NCBI GenBank assembly: GCA_965199005.1
Contig: CBDAQK010000006.1
Span: 3,097,223-3,161,222 of the forward strand
DNA from: LMUY01 sp965199005
Lineage (GTDB): Bacteria > Pseudomonadota > Alphaproteobacteria > Acetobacterales > Acetobacteraceae
DNA length: 64,000 nt
Direction: 5' to 3'
Shown: positions 49,684 to 58,950 of the stretch, piece after piece
Layout: every line of letters begins with the position of its first letter
Position numbering within the stretch: the stretch's first letter is position 1
Program-made: the position numbers and the translations under genes
The notes under the pieces: model-generated
The model's database searches: none
What the model was told of the DNA's origin: nothing
Seen by the model: the letters and a program-made list of their open reading frames with translations, nothing else

Positions 49684-50628
49684 ATGGACTACTTCGCCGC
49701 CATGCGGGCGTTCGTGCGGACGGTCGATCTCGGCAGTTTCTCCAAGGCTGCGGCGGAGGCCGGCGTCAAGGTGTCGACCGTGTCCCGCTACGTCAGCGGC
49801 CTCGAGGCCGACCTCGGTGCGGCGCTGCTCAACCGCTCCACCCGCAGCCTGCACCTGACGGAGGCCGGGCGCGCCTTCTACGAACGCGCCGGTCCGGTGC
49901 TGCTCGGCGTCGCGGAGGCGCGGGACGCGACGCGGTCGTTGAACGCACGTCCGCAGGGGCTGCTCCGCCTCGCCCTGCCCAACGCCTTCGGCCGCCGCCA
50001 CGTCATGCCGCATATGGCGGCGTTCCTGGACGCCCATCCGGACATCCGGCTGGACGCCGCCTTGTCGGATGCGACGGTGGACATGATCGAGACCGGCACG
50101 GACGTCGCGGTGCGCATCGGCGCCCTACCCGACTCCAGCCTGGTCGCCAAGCTGCTGGCACGGCAGCGATCGATCCTCGTCGTCAGCCCGCGCTACCTGG
50201 CACACGGCCCGGGGCTGAGCGAACCTGGCGACCTGGCCCGGCATCGGTGCCTGCTTTCCAGCCTGCATCCACTCGACACCTGGCATGCCCATCCCCTCGC
50301 CCAGCCCGGCCACCCGTCCGTGGAGGTGGCGATCGGCGGCACGCTGCGCACGAACGACCTAGAGGTCATGCGGAACGCCGCGGCGGACGGGCTCGGCGTG
50401 GCGCTGCTGCCGACCTGGCTGTGCGATGCCGATCTGCGCAGCGGCGCCCTGGCCGCCGTGCTGACGGCGTGGGACTGGCTGCCGTCGCCCGGGACGGACC
50501 GGGCGATCTGGGGCATCTACCCGCCCAAGAAGATCGTCTCCCCCAAGGTCAAGGCCTTCCTGGCCTTCCTCGATGCCCGCTTCGGGCGACCGCCGTATTG
50601 GGACCGGGCGGCAGAGCCCGCCGGCTGA
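49684..50628 (+). CDS. LysR-family transcriptional regulator (CidR-like by context)
   Basis: The protein has about 314 residues from ATG 49684 (MDYFAAMRAFVRTVDLGSFS). The N-terminal winged HTH is typical: AAAEAGVKVSTVSRYVSGLEADLG, RSTRSLHLTEAGRAFYERA. The effector domain follows from about 90 (LRLALPNAFGRRHVMPHMAAFL). Divergent placement next to lrgAB and upstream of a pyruvate-oxidase-type gene mirrors cidR in Gram-positive bacteria, where it responds to acetate overflow. The homology to CidR itself was not tested. Confidence 0.92.
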   Translation: MDYFAAMRAFVRTVDLGSFSKAAAEAGVKVSTVSRYVSGLEADLGAALLNRSTRSLHLTEAGRAFYERAGPVLLGVAEARDATRSLNARPQGLLRLALPNAFGRRHVMPHMAAFLDAHPDIRLDAALSDATVDMIETGTDVAVRIGALPDSSLVAKLLARQRSILVVSPRYLAHGPGLSEPGDLARHRCLLSSLHPLDTWHAHPLAQPGHPSVEVAIGGTLRTNDLEVMRNAAADGLGVALLPTWLCDADLRSGALAAVLTAWDWLPSPGTDRAIWGIYPPKKIVSPKVKAFLAFLDARFGRPPYWDRAAEPAG

Positions 50629-50793
50629 TCACGCGATGCGGGGTGCGGTCGCGCGGCCAACGCCCGACGGGGCATCGCTGCCCAGCCCCTCCATCATAGT
50701 GATGTCCGCCGGGGAAACGCGGAAGGAGATTGCAGCTTTCCAGTCCGTGCGGGCGCAACTCGCCTGATCGGCTGACGGGGGCGGAGGTTTGAC

Positions 50794-52590
50794 ATGGCTG
50801 AACGGGTGGGAGACTTCTTCTGGCGGCGCTTGGCGGACTGGGGCGTCACCACGGTCTTCGGCTACTCCGGCGACGGGATCAACGGCCTGCTCGGCGCCCT
50901 GGGCCGCAACGACCACGGCATCCGCTTCATCCAGGCGCGGCATGAGGAGATGGCGGCCTTCATGGCGTCGGCCTACGCCAAGTTCACCGGCGAGGTCGGC
51001 GTCTGCCTGGCGACCTCCGGCCCCGGCGGCACGCACCTGATCACCGGGATGTACGACGCCTACATGGACCACGTGCCGCTGTTGGCCATCGTGGGCCAGC
51101 AGCCGCGCACCGCGCTGGGTGCGCACTTCCAGCAGGAGTTCAGCCTCGTCAGCATGATGCAGGAGGTGGCGGGCGCCTACGTGCAGCAGGCCTCCACGCC
51201 GGCGCAGGTGCGCCACCTCGTCGACCGTGCCTACCGGATCGCCAAGGGTGAGCGCCGGGTGACGGCGCTGGTGATCCCGAACGATCTGCAGGAGGAAGCG
51301 TATGCGGAGCCGGAGCACAAGCACGGCTACACCTTCTCCGGCGTCGGCTACACGGCGCCGCGGGTGTTCCCGCAGGACGTCGACCTGCGGCGTGCGGCCG
51401 ATGTCCTGAACGCCGGCAAGAAGGTGGCGATCCTGGTCGGCGCCGGTGCGCTGCACGCCACCGACCAGGTCATCGCCGTGGCCGAGCGGCTGCAGGCGGG
51501 CGTGGCCAAGGCGCTGCTCGGCAAGGCGTCGCCACCCGACGACCTGCCTTACGTCACCGGCACGATCGGGCTGCTCGGCACCAAGCCGTCTTCGGACATG
51601 ATGGCGGCGTGCGACACGCTGCTGATGATCGGCTCCGGCTTTCCCTGGGCCGAGTTCCTGCCCAAGGAGGGGCAGGCGCGCGGCGTGCAGATCGACCTTG
51701 CGCCCGGGATGCTGTCTTTGCGCTACCCCATGGAAGTGCCGCTCGTGGGCGATGCCGTGGAGACGCTGAACGCCCTGTTGCCCTTGCTGCAGCAGAAGCC
51801 GGTCGGGGGTGCGTGGCGCCGCGATATCGAGAGCGGCACGGCGACTTGGTGGGAGGACATGGGCAAGCGCGCCATGGCGGGCGCCAACCCGGTCAATCCG
51901 CAGCGCGTGACCTGGGAGCTGTCCTCCCGCCTGCCGGACCGGGTGATCGTGACGTCGGACTCCGGCAGCTGCGTGAACTGGTTCTCCCGTGACCTGAAGA
52001 TGCGCCGCGGCATGATGTGCTCGCTTTCGGGCAGCCTCGCGTCCATGGGCTCTGCCGTGCCGTACGCGTTCGCGGCCAAGATGGCCTATCCCGACCGTCC
52101 GGTGGTGGCGCTCGTGGGCGATGGGGCCATGCAGATGAACAACATGGCCGAACTGATCACCGTGGCGAAATACATGGGCGAGTGGTCCAACAAGACCTGG
52201 ATCTGCTGCGTGTGGAACAACGAGGACCTGAACGAGGTGACCTGGGAGCAACGCGTGATGGAGGGCAACCCGCGTTTCGCGTCCAGCCAGTCGATCCCGA
52301 ACGTGCCCTACCACAAGTTCGCCGAGCTCATCGGCCTGAAGGGCATCTACGTCGACGATCCGGACCGGATGGGCGCGGCCTGGGACGAGGCTTTCGCCAG
52401 TCCGCTCCCGGTGGTGCTGGAGGTGAAGACGGACCCGGACGTGCCGCCGCTGCCACCGTTCCTCACGTTGGAGCAGGTCCGCAACTACATGACGATGCTG
52501 GGCAAGGGCGACGCGAGCGCGCGTCACGTGCTCGCCGACACGGCCCGCCAGGTGCTTAGCACGGTGGTGCCGGGGATGGGCCCTGGATAG
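50794..52590 (+). CDS. Pyruvate oxidase/dehydrogenase-type TPP enzyme (PoxB/CidC-like)
   Basis: This 598-residue ThDP-dependent enzyme has the N-terminal catalytic Glu in ARHEEMAAFMAS (about 51), TSGPGGTHLITGMYDAYMDH, a central FAD/regulatory-like domain (VAILVGAGAL) and the C-terminal ThDP motif beginning GDGAMQMNNMAEL and closing at CVWNNEDLN. Such enzymes decarboxylate pyruvate to acetate, or act as related TPP oxidoreductases. Position after the LysR gene and lrgAB fits a CidABC-like module. It is preceded by a 165-base spacer. Confidence 0.9.
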   Translation: MAERVGDFFWRRLADWGVTTVFGYSGDGINGLLGALGRNDHGIRFIQARHEEMAAFMASAYAKFTGEVGVCLATSGPGGTHLITGMYDAYMDHVPLLAIVGQQPRTALGAHFQQEFSLVSMMQEVAGAYVQQASTPAQVRHLVDRAYRIAKGERRVTALVIPNDLQEEAYAEPEHKHGYTFSGVGYTAPRVFPQDVDLRRAADVLNAGKKVAILVGAGALHATDQVIAVAERLQAGVAKALLGKASPPDDLPYVTGTIGLLGTKPSSDMMAACDTLLMIGSGFPWAEFLPKEGQARGVQIDLAPGMLSLRYPMEVPLVGDAVETLNALLPLLQQKPVGGAWRRDIESGTATWWEDMGKRAMAGANPVNPQRVTWELSSRLPDRVIVTSDSGSCVNWFSRDLKMRRGMMCSLSGSLASMGSAVPYAFAAKMAYPDRPVVALVGDGAMQMNNMAELITVAKYMGEWSNKTWICCVWNNEDLNEVTWEQRVMEGNPRFASSQSIPNVPYHKFAELIGLKGIYVDDPDRMGAAWDEAFASPLPVVLEVKTDPDVPPLPPFLTLEQVRNYMTMLGKGDASARHVLADTARQVLSTVVPGMGPG

Positions 52591-52762
52591 GACGCCCCGA
52601 TCCACGATGTTTTGATACTCGCCTCGGGTATTTCCGCGTCGTGCCGGCGTTGGCTGGCTGCGCGACCCAGCTGACAGCCTCGCAGCCCTGGTGTTCCAGA
52701 CCAAGTCGGCTGTGCGAGCTCCAAGGCCGGGTGCGAGCGGACGCTGAACAGGAGACGAGGAC

Positions 52763-53329
52763 ATGGCCGAGAAGACCCTGAAGGATGCCTTCTACGAGAC
52801 GTTGAAAGACGTGAACTATGCCGAGAAGGCGGGCTTGCGGTCGCTGAAGAAGGCGATCAAGGCCGCTCAGTCGTCAGAGCTGAAGCAAGCGCTGACGGAG
52901 CACAGCGAGGAGAGCCAGCACCAGGTGGAGCGGCTGGCGCAGATCTTCGAAATCCTCGGAAAGCCTGTCAGGGCCAAGACGTGCGAGGCGATGCAGGGGA
53001 TCGTCTCCGAGATGGAAGAGGATTTGGAGGATTTCGCAGGATCCGAGGCAGCGGACGACGTGCTGATCGGATGCGCCCAGGCGGTCGAGCACTATGAGAT
53101 CGCCCGCTACGGCATGCTGCGCACATGGGCCAAGAAGCTGGGCCTCGACGAGGCCGAGAGCCTCATCTCCGAGACGTTGGAGGAGGAGAAGCGCTCCGAC
53201 GAGAAGCTGTCCCAGATCGGCGAAAACCTCCAAGCATCCGGCGAAGACTCCGCGCCGGAGGGCGACGAGGATGAGGACGAGGACGACAAGAAGGCCGCGG
53301 CAAAGCTGAAGTCCAAGGCCAAGAGCTGA
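52763..53329 (+). CDS. YciF-type ferritin-like protein (DUF892)
   Basis: This 188-residue four-helix-bundle protein reads KDAFYETLKDVNYAEKAGLR, SLKKAIKAAQSSELKQAL, then HSEESQHQVERLAQIFE, with acidic/His positions of the DUF892 diiron-like site, and EHYEIARYGMLRTWA. It ends in an unusually acidic DEDEDEDDKK tract followed by a Lys-rich tail. YciF relatives are stress-induced; the role is unproven. It lies near a DUF3140 gene and a molybdoenzyme, suggesting a stationary-phase stress set. Confidence 0.9.
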   Translation: MAEKTLKDAFYETLKDVNYAEKAGLRSLKKAIKAAQSSELKQALTEHSEESQHQVERLAQIFEILGKPVRAKTCEAMQGIVSEMEEDLEDFAGSEAADDVLIGCAQAVEHYEIARYGMLRTWAKKLGLDEAESLISETLEEEKRSDEKLSQIGENLQASGEDSAPEGDEDEDEDDKKAAAKLKSKAKS

Positions 53330-53407
53330 GGCACTGCGCCGGGTGGCACACAGCCACCCGGCAGATACCTTCGCGCCTGGTGCACGAACCGGCTGGCACA
53401 CGCAGGC

Positions 53408-53752
53408 TCATCGGCCCGCCGACGCGCTGCCCTGTGTCCGTGGTGCCGGCGCAACCTGCGCGGGGGGCTGGGAGTCCCGCTGTGGCTCCGGCGCGGCAGG
53501 GCATGCCCCCACCCTGTCCCGCAGATAGCCCGGCTTGGAAAACGTGCCGAATGAATGGAAGCCGCTGGTCCCCGCATAGCACTGGGCGTGCGCGACGGCC
53601 GGCCTCAGGGCCGTCAGAAGGAGCGCGACCGCAGCGAAGGCCCGGCCTGCTTCACGCCATCCCGTCCGATCTACGGCAGGACAGCGGACCGGGGCGAGGC
53701 GTCGGGCCGCGTATGCGGTCGGTGGAGACAGGTTGCTATTTGAGCGGGTCAT
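53408..53752 (-). CDS. Possible small secreted protein
   Basis: This 114-residue frame has a plausible internal signal segment (AGRAFAAVALLLTALRPAVAHAQ) preceded by about 30 residues of doubtful leader. It then reads CYAGTSGFHSFGTFSKPGYL and ends in a Pro/Gln-rich tail. The true start may be downstream. It overlaps the DUF3140 gene end by 17 bases on the same strand. It is weakly supported. Confidence 0.3.
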   Translation of the reverse strand: MTRSNSNLSPPTAYAARRLAPVRCPAVDRTGWREAGRAFAAVALLLTALRPAVAHAQCYAGTSGFHSFGTFSKPGYLRDRVGACPAAPEPQRDSQPPAQVAPAPRTQGSASAGR

Positions 53753-54101
53753 GGCCCCAGTTCATCAACGACTTGCGCCACCGCGTCTCCGTCACGTCGC
53801 CCTCGGGGCGCTGCTTCATGTGCCGCTTGACGTAGCCGACCACCTTGCGCATGGCGGCATAGTCCTCGTCGTCGAGGTCGGCGGCCTTCTTGGCGCGCAG
53901 CTCGAGGATGCGACGGCCCATTTCATGACCGACCGCCTCGTCCTTCCCGGGTTTGGTCACCTTCTCGCCCCCATGGGTCATGCCGACGCCCTGGCTTGCC
54001 GACGTCTCCAGCCAGGAGCGCAGCACGGCCGGGCTCATGTTGACGACCGACTTGAAGTCGCTTGCGATCCTGCGCCGTTCGTCGGCCTCCGACTTAGCCA
54101 T
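53736..54101 (-). CDS. DUF3140 domain protein
   Basis: This 121-residue charged cytoplasmic protein reads RRRIASDFKSVVNMSPAVLR, SWLETSASQGVGMTHGGEKV, then GHEMGRRILELRAKKAADLD and YVKRHMKQRPEGDVTETRWR, SLMNWGHDP. This is the complete DUF3140 pattern. Such proteins are often found beside other general-stress genes in Proteobacteria and Actinobacteria. No biochemical role is known. Confidence 0.9.
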   Translation of the reverse strand: MAKSEADERRRIASDFKSVVNMSPAVLRSWLETSASQGVGMTHGGEKVTKPGKDEAVGHEMGRRILELRAKKAADLDDEDYAAMRKVVGYVKRHMKQRPEGDVTETRWRKSLMNWGHDPLK

Positions 54102-54143
54102 GGGCGTTCAGACCTCCTCCTATTACGGTCAGGCCTGACAGCG

Positions 54144-56249
54144 TCAGGCAGCGGATCCGTGCCGTAGGCCGGGATCGGCCAGGGTTTCGGCCCGCATCCA
54201 CACGGCCGTGTCGTGGAACACGGCGCCACCTGCGGGAAGCGCGGGCTGGTCGCTGGTGAGCACGTTGATGCCGTGCTTGGCGCCGCCGAAGGACTCGGCG
54301 GGCCAGATGCTTTCGACCACGACGGTGCCGGGCGGCTGGCCCGGGGCGTGCCGGGCATGCAGCACCACCTGCCCCCGCCCGTTGCCGATCCGGACGGGCA
54401 TGCCGTCGCTGATACCCAACGCCGCCCCGTCCTCCGGACAGATCAGCGCCTCCGGCCGGCCGCCGCGTTTGCGCGCGGTGGGCGTCTCCGTGAAGGTGGA
54501 GTTGAGGAATTGCCGCGCCGGCGCCGCGACCAGCCGCATCGGACGGTCCTCCGTGGCGGCATCGACCAGGGGCACCCAATCCGGCAGCGGTGGCAGCTTG
54601 CCCTCGGTGTCGCCGAGCGCCCGCCAGTCCGCCCGGAAGTGGAACTTGCCGTCCGCATGGCCGAACCCATCGAGGAAATGCGCCCGCTCGAACGGCAGCT
54701 GCACGTCCAGCCAGCGCCGGGCTGCGAGTTCCGCGGCGGCGGGATAGCCGGACGCCCGCAACGTCGCATCCGCCAGCTCCAACCCCGACATGCGGAAGCT
54801 GGCATCCTCAAGCCCGAAGCGCTGCGCCAGGAGGCAGACCAGGTCATGGTTGGAACGTGCCTCGCCTGCCGGCTCGATCACCTTCTGGCCGATCTGGATG
54901 TGACTGTGGCCGCCAGCCTGGTAGATGTCGTCGTGCTCCAGGAACATCGTCGCCGGCAGCAGGATGTCGGCATGGAGCGCGGTCTCGGTGATGAACTGCT
55001 CGTGCACGACGGTGAACAGGTCCTCGCGCATCAGACCCTGCCGGACACGGTTGCTGTCCGGGCAGACCGAGGCGGGGTTGCCGCTCTGCACCAGCAGGGC
55101 ATGCACCGGGCCGCCGCCCTCCAGCGCATCGGCGTCCCCGGTCAGGATGCTGGCGATCCGGCTCATGTCCAGCTCACGCACGGCGGGGTCGCGCAGGGCG
55201 GTGCCCTCGATGAGCGACTTGTCCCACCGGTAGATACCTTTGTTGCCCCATAGCGCGCCGCCGCCCTCGTGCCGCCATTTGCCGGTCACGGCTGGCAGGC
55301 AGCTCACCGCGTGCATGGAGGCGGCGCCGTTGCGGCTGCGGGTGAACCCGAAGCCGGCACGGATGTACGCGCGCGGCGTGGCGTTGTAGAGCGCCGCGAA
55401 CGCCTCGATCTCGGCCACGGCGAGCCCGGTGATGCCAGCGGCCCAGACGGGGCCGCGGATCGCCAGGTGCGCCTCAAGCGCCGCCGGGTCGTCGGTGTAT
55501 TCGGCCATGTACGCGCGGTCGGCATGGCCGTCGCGGAAGGCGCAGTGCATGACGGCGCAGGCCAGCGCGGCATCCGTCCCGGGGCGCAAGGCCAGGTGCA
55601 TGTCGGCGGCCGCAGCCGTGCCGGTGCGATAGGGGTCGACCACGGCCAGCTTGGCCCCGCGCTCCTTCCGGGCGCGGCTGACATGCGCCATGACGTTGAC
55701 CTGGGTGGAGACGGGGTTCGTTCCCCACATGACGTTGAGGTCGGCCACGGCCATCTCGCGCGCGTCCGACCCGCTGATCCGGCCGCAGCCGGCGACCCAC
55801 CCGGCGGACGCGATGGCGCTGCAGATGGTGCCCTTGCGGCCGGACCAGCGCATCGCGTGACGCAGCCGGAAGATGCCGTCCCGGTTCACCAGGCCCATCG
55901 TGCCGGCCGAGCTGTAGGGCCACACGGCTTGGCTGCCGTAACGGTCGGCGACTTGGGTGAGACCGGCGACCACCCGGTCCAGAGCCTCGTCCCAGCCGAT
56001 GCGCCGGAATGCGCCAGTACCCTTGAGTCCGGTGCGCAGCATGGGGTGGAGCAGCCGGTCCGGATGGTGGATCCGCTCGGCATACCGGCTGACCTTGTTG
56101 CAGATGACCCCGGCCGTGTAGGGGTTGTCCGCCCCGCGGACGCCCCCGATCCGCCCGCCGGGCAGGACTTCCACATCCAAGGCGCAGGTGCTCGGGCAGT
56201 CGTGGGGGCAGACGGAGGAGTGGACCGACCCTTTTCCTGACAGCGACAT
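54144..56249 (-). CDS. Molybdopterin oxidoreductase with N-terminal 4Fe-4S site
   Basis: This 701-residue protein starts at ATG 56249. Cysteines 14, 18, 22 and 50 (SVCPHDCPSTCALDVEV and VICNKV) bind a 4Fe-4S cluster. Molybdopterin dinucleotide domains follow: YSSAGTMGLVNRDG, VMWGTNPVSTQVNVM, VVDPYRTGTA, LLVQSGNPASVCPDSN, LLPATMFLEHDD and the C-terminal RIGNGRGQVVLHARH barrel. There is no Tat signal, so it is probably cytoplasmic. No electron-transfer subunits are adjacent. The substrate is unknown. Confidence 0.92.
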   Translation of the reverse strand: MSLSGKGSVHSSVCPHDCPSTCALDVEVLPGGRIGGVRGADNPYTAGVICNKVSRYAERIHHPDRLLHPMLRTGLKGTGAFRRIGWDEALDRVVAGLTQVADRYGSQAVWPYSSAGTMGLVNRDGIFRLRHAMRWSGRKGTICSAIASAGWVAGCGRISGSDAREMAVADLNVMWGTNPVSTQVNVMAHVSRARKERGAKLAVVDPYRTGTAAAADMHLALRPGTDAALACAVMHCAFRDGHADRAYMAEYTDDPAALEAHLAIRGPVWAAGITGLAVAEIEAFAALYNATPRAYIRAGFGFTRSRNGAASMHAVSCLPAVTGKWRHEGGGALWGNKGIYRWDKSLIEGTALRDPAVRELDMSRIASILTGDADALEGGGPVHALLVQSGNPASVCPDSNRVRQGLMREDLFTVVHEQFITETALHADILLPATMFLEHDDIYQAGGHSHIQIGQKVIEPAGEARSNHDLVCLLAQRFGLEDASFRMSGLELADATLRASGYPAAAELAARRWLDVQLPFERAHFLDGFGHADGKFHFRADWRALGDTEGKLPPLPDWVPLVDAATEDRPMRLVAAPARQFLNSTFTETPTARKRGGRPEALICPEDGAALGISDGMPVRIGNGRGQVVLHARHAPGQPPGTVVVESIWPAESFGGAKHGINVLTSDQPALPAGGAVFHDTAVWMRAETLADPGLRHGSAA

Positions 56250-56360
56250 CCGATGTCTCCCGGCGGTTACCCCGACAGACATAGCCCCTGCCTCCGCACC
56301 TCGTCCATGAACGTCGTGTCGCGATCCTATCCAAGACCATCGCCCAGGACGCTAGACCTG

Positions 56361-56433
56361 ACATGTTCAGCAGTCATGTAGGGCGCGTCGCGGCATGGGG
56401 CCTGTTCTTGGAGACACTAACATGTTCAGCAGT
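56361..56433. repeat. Two 14-bp direct repeats upstream of the chemoreceptor gene
   Basis: ACATGTTCAGCAGT occurs at 56361-56374 and again at 56420-56433, 59 bases apart, in the divergent promoter region between the molybdoenzyme and chemoreceptor genes. The spacing is near 5.6 helical turns. The copies may be regulator-binding sites. Confidence 0.6.
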
Positions 56434-56496
56434 GATTAAGGTCTTGGCAACTGGTTTAGCGCTACCCTTCCGAATGGCTTTCGCTGAGGACGTCGC

Positions 56497-58257
56497 TTGA
56501 AGACAATGCTCCGGACGCGGTGGGGATTGGTGCCGCGGCTTCTGCTGCCCATGCTGCTCTCGCTGGTCTTGGGGATCTGTGCGGTGCAAGCCTGGACGGC
56601 CTATGTCAGCCGCAACGCGATCGATCAGGAGGTGCACTACGAGCTGAACGGGGACCTCCAGCTCCTCAAGGCGTACCTGACGCCCCTCGGCACCGAGTGG
56701 TCGGCCGATAGCGGGCAGCTGCGGCTGGGCTACGCACCGCTGGCCGGCTACAATGACCTGGTCGATGCGGCGAGCGAGCCGAGCCATGGCGTCGCAACGA
56801 TCTTCGACGGCGATACGCGGGTCGCGACCAGCGTGCGGCGGCCCGACGGCAGCCGGGCCATCGGCACCAAGCTCGACAACCCGGCCATCCGTCAGCGGGT
56901 GCTGGAACAGGGCCAGACGTTCTACGGCGCTGCCAACGTGCTCGGCCAGCGATACCTGGCGATCTACGAGCCGATCCGCGACTACAACACCAAGGTGATC
57001 GGAATGCTCTTCGTCGGCCGCCCGGTCGAAGCGCTGGATGGGCCGATGAAAGTCGTGCTGCGGGGATCCATCATCGCCGGGACGATCGCCGTGCTCACCT
57101 TCGGCGCAGCCATGGTCTGGGCGTTGCGGCGGACGTTGCTGCCACTCCTCCAGCTCGCTCAGACAACCATCGACATGGCGGCTGGCGACCTGCACGCGCT
57201 GGTGCCAGCCACCAACCGCCGGGACGAGATCGGCCGCGTGGCGCAGGCCATCGAAGCGTTCCGGCAGGGAGCCATCCAGAAGGAGCTGCTGGAGCAAGCC
57301 CGAGCCGCCGCGGCCGCGGAGCAGTCCGCGGTCGTCTCGGCCCTGGCGTCCGGGTTGGAGCGCCTGGCAGCCGGCGACGTGACCGCCCGGCTGGCGGAGC
57401 CGTTCTCCGCCGAGTACGAGTGCCTCCGGGAGAACTTCAACGCCGCGAGCGCGAGCCTGGAGACCTTGATCCAGCGCATCTACAGCAGTTCCGGCACGAT
57501 CTCGCGCAGCATCGCCGAGGCGGCGCAGGCGTCCGACGAGCTGAGCCGGCGGACGGAGACGCAGGCCGCCACGCTCGAGCAGACTGCCGCGGCCTTGGAC
57601 CAGATCACCGCGACGGTCAGCCAGACCGCAGCCGGAGCCAGCGGCGTCAACCAGGTCGTCTCGCGCGTCGGCGCCGCCGTACGGGCTTCCGACGAAGTGA
57701 TGCGGCAGATGGCTTCGTCGATGGGCAGCATTGCCCGCTCGTCGACCGAGATCGGCCGCATCGTCGGCGTCATTCAGGGCATTGCCGCGCAGACCAACCT
57801 CCTGTCGCTGAACGCCGGGATCGAGGCTGCGAGGGCGGGTGATGCCGGGCTCGGGTTCTCCGTCGTGGCCGGGGAAGTCCGTGCCTTGGCAGCCCGGACG
57901 GCGGCGGCTGCCAACGAGATCCATGCCCACGCCCATGTTTCCGGCCAGCACGTCCGCGGCGGCGTGGCACTGGTCGACCAGACGGGCCACGCCCTGGAGG
58001 AGATCGCGACGCAGGTCTCGGAGGTGGACCGCCTCGTCTCCGACATCGCAGCCGCGGCCGCCGAGGAGGCCACGGGGCTGGTGGAGGTGAACCGCGCGGT
58101 CAATCAGATCGACCAGGTCACGCAGCAGAATGCCGCCATGGTGGAAGAAACGAGTGCGGCGAACCACGTGCTGGCGCGCGAGGTGACGGAGCTGGTGAAG
58201 TTGACGCAACGCTTCACCGTCAACGCGGCCGTCGCAGCACTCCAGAAGGCGGCCTGA
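56497..58257 (+). CDS. Methyl-accepting chemotaxis protein
   Basis: The protein has up to 586 residues. The start is TTG 56497 or ATG 56506. TM1 is about 14-36, the periplasmic sensor about 37-185 is of single-Cache type (YNDLVDAASEPSHGVATIFDG, IGTKLDNPAIRQRVL, YEPIRDYNTKVIGMLFVG), and TM2 is about 190-212. HAMP units follow (about 213-330), then the signalling domain. The hairpin tip reads GIAAQTNLLSLNAGIEAARAG, with Ser and Gly where most receptors have Ala, then GFSVVAGEVRALAART. It senses a small ligand and signals through CheA/CheW. Confidence 0.94.
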   Translation: MKTMLRTRWGLVPRLLLPMLLSLVLGICAVQAWTAYVSRNAIDQEVHYELNGDLQLLKAYLTPLGTEWSADSGQLRLGYAPLAGYNDLVDAASEPSHGVATIFDGDTRVATSVRRPDGSRAIGTKLDNPAIRQRVLEQGQTFYGAANVLGQRYLAIYEPIRDYNTKVIGMLFVGRPVEALDGPMKVVLRGSIIAGTIAVLTFGAAMVWALRRTLLPLLQLAQTTIDMAAGDLHALVPATNRRDEIGRVAQAIEAFRQGAIQKELLEQARAAAAAEQSAVVSALASGLERLAAGDVTARLAEPFSAEYECLRENFNAASASLETLIQRIYSSSGTISRSIAEAAQASDELSRRTETQAATLEQTAAALDQITATVSQTAAGASGVNQVVSRVGAAVRASDEVMRQMASSMGSIARSSTEIGRIVGVIQGIAAQTNLLSLNAGIEAARAGDAGLGFSVVAGEVRALAARTAAAANEIHAHAHVSGQHVRGGVALVDQTGHALEEIATQVSEVDRLVSDIAAAAAEEATGLVEVNRAVNQIDQVTQQNAAMVEETSAANHVLAREVTELVKLTQRFTVNAAVAALQKAA

Positions 58258-58286
58258 GTATCCGTCGGGAAAGTCCAGAGAGCCGC

Positions 58287-58778
58287 TTACTGGGCCCGTA
58301 GCTGCCCAAGCGCGGCTAGCCAGTTCTCGCTGTGAAAGCTTTGAGCGATCCTCCCGTCACGGACCGTCTGGATATCGATCGTCATGATCCGGAAGCTCTT
58401 ACCCGTATGTGGCACACCGAAGAGATCGCCCGCCGGCGTCCCCGTGAGTTCCCCGCGCACCACGACGCGGTCTCCCGCTACGAGGACATCCTTGATGTCG
58501 AACCGCATGTCTGGCGTGGATGTTGCGAGACTTTCGAATGCCTTGATCATCGTTCCACGATCGCGGCACTCGGAAGGCAGGTTGCCCGAACACGATTGAT
58601 AGTCCGGCGTGAGGATACGGTCCTCCGTCGCCGACACGTCACCGCGCGTCGCGACGTTGAGGAGAGCGTAGAATGGTCCGATGACCTCGCGGGCCTTGAG
58701 ATCGTCCAGGCCTTGCGCGTGCGCGGCAACGCTCGCCCCGACGAGCACGAACACACCGGCTGCCAGATGAAGTCTCAT
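58287..58778 (-). CDS. Secreted SnoaL-like protein
   Basis: This 163-residue protein has a signal peptide (1-22, ending VAAHAQ). The mature part has the SnoaL/ester-cyclase fold wording: VIGPFYALLNVATRGDVSAT, RGTMIKAFESLATSTPDMRF, DIKDVLVAGDRVVVRGELTG, GVPHTGKSFRIMTIDIQTVR, DGRIAQSFHSENW. It probably acts in the periplasm, substrate unknown. A Cys pair (SCSGNLPSECRDR) may form a disulfide. It is convergent with the chemoreceptor gene. Confidence 0.85.
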   Translation of the reverse strand: MRLHLAAGVFVLVGASVAAHAQGLDDLKAREVIGPFYALLNVATRGDVSATEDRILTPDYQSCSGNLPSECRDRGTMIKAFESLATSTPDMRFDIKDVLVAGDRVVVRGELTGTPAGDLFGVPHTGKSFRIMTIDIQTVRDGRIAQSFHSENWLAALGQLRAQ

Positions 58779-58950
58779 GAGCGTTTCCTAATCCGTCGTC
58801 GCGTATGGTCGCATGACCATCTTTCCGAACCTTGCCGACATAGCTGTCCCGCGGAACGTCGCGGGGCGAGGCCCAGGGCGCGACCTGCTCGCCAACGCAT
58901 GCTGCCAGGACGGCTGCCCGCCGACCCATGCCGGCCGCGCCGTCCAGGCG

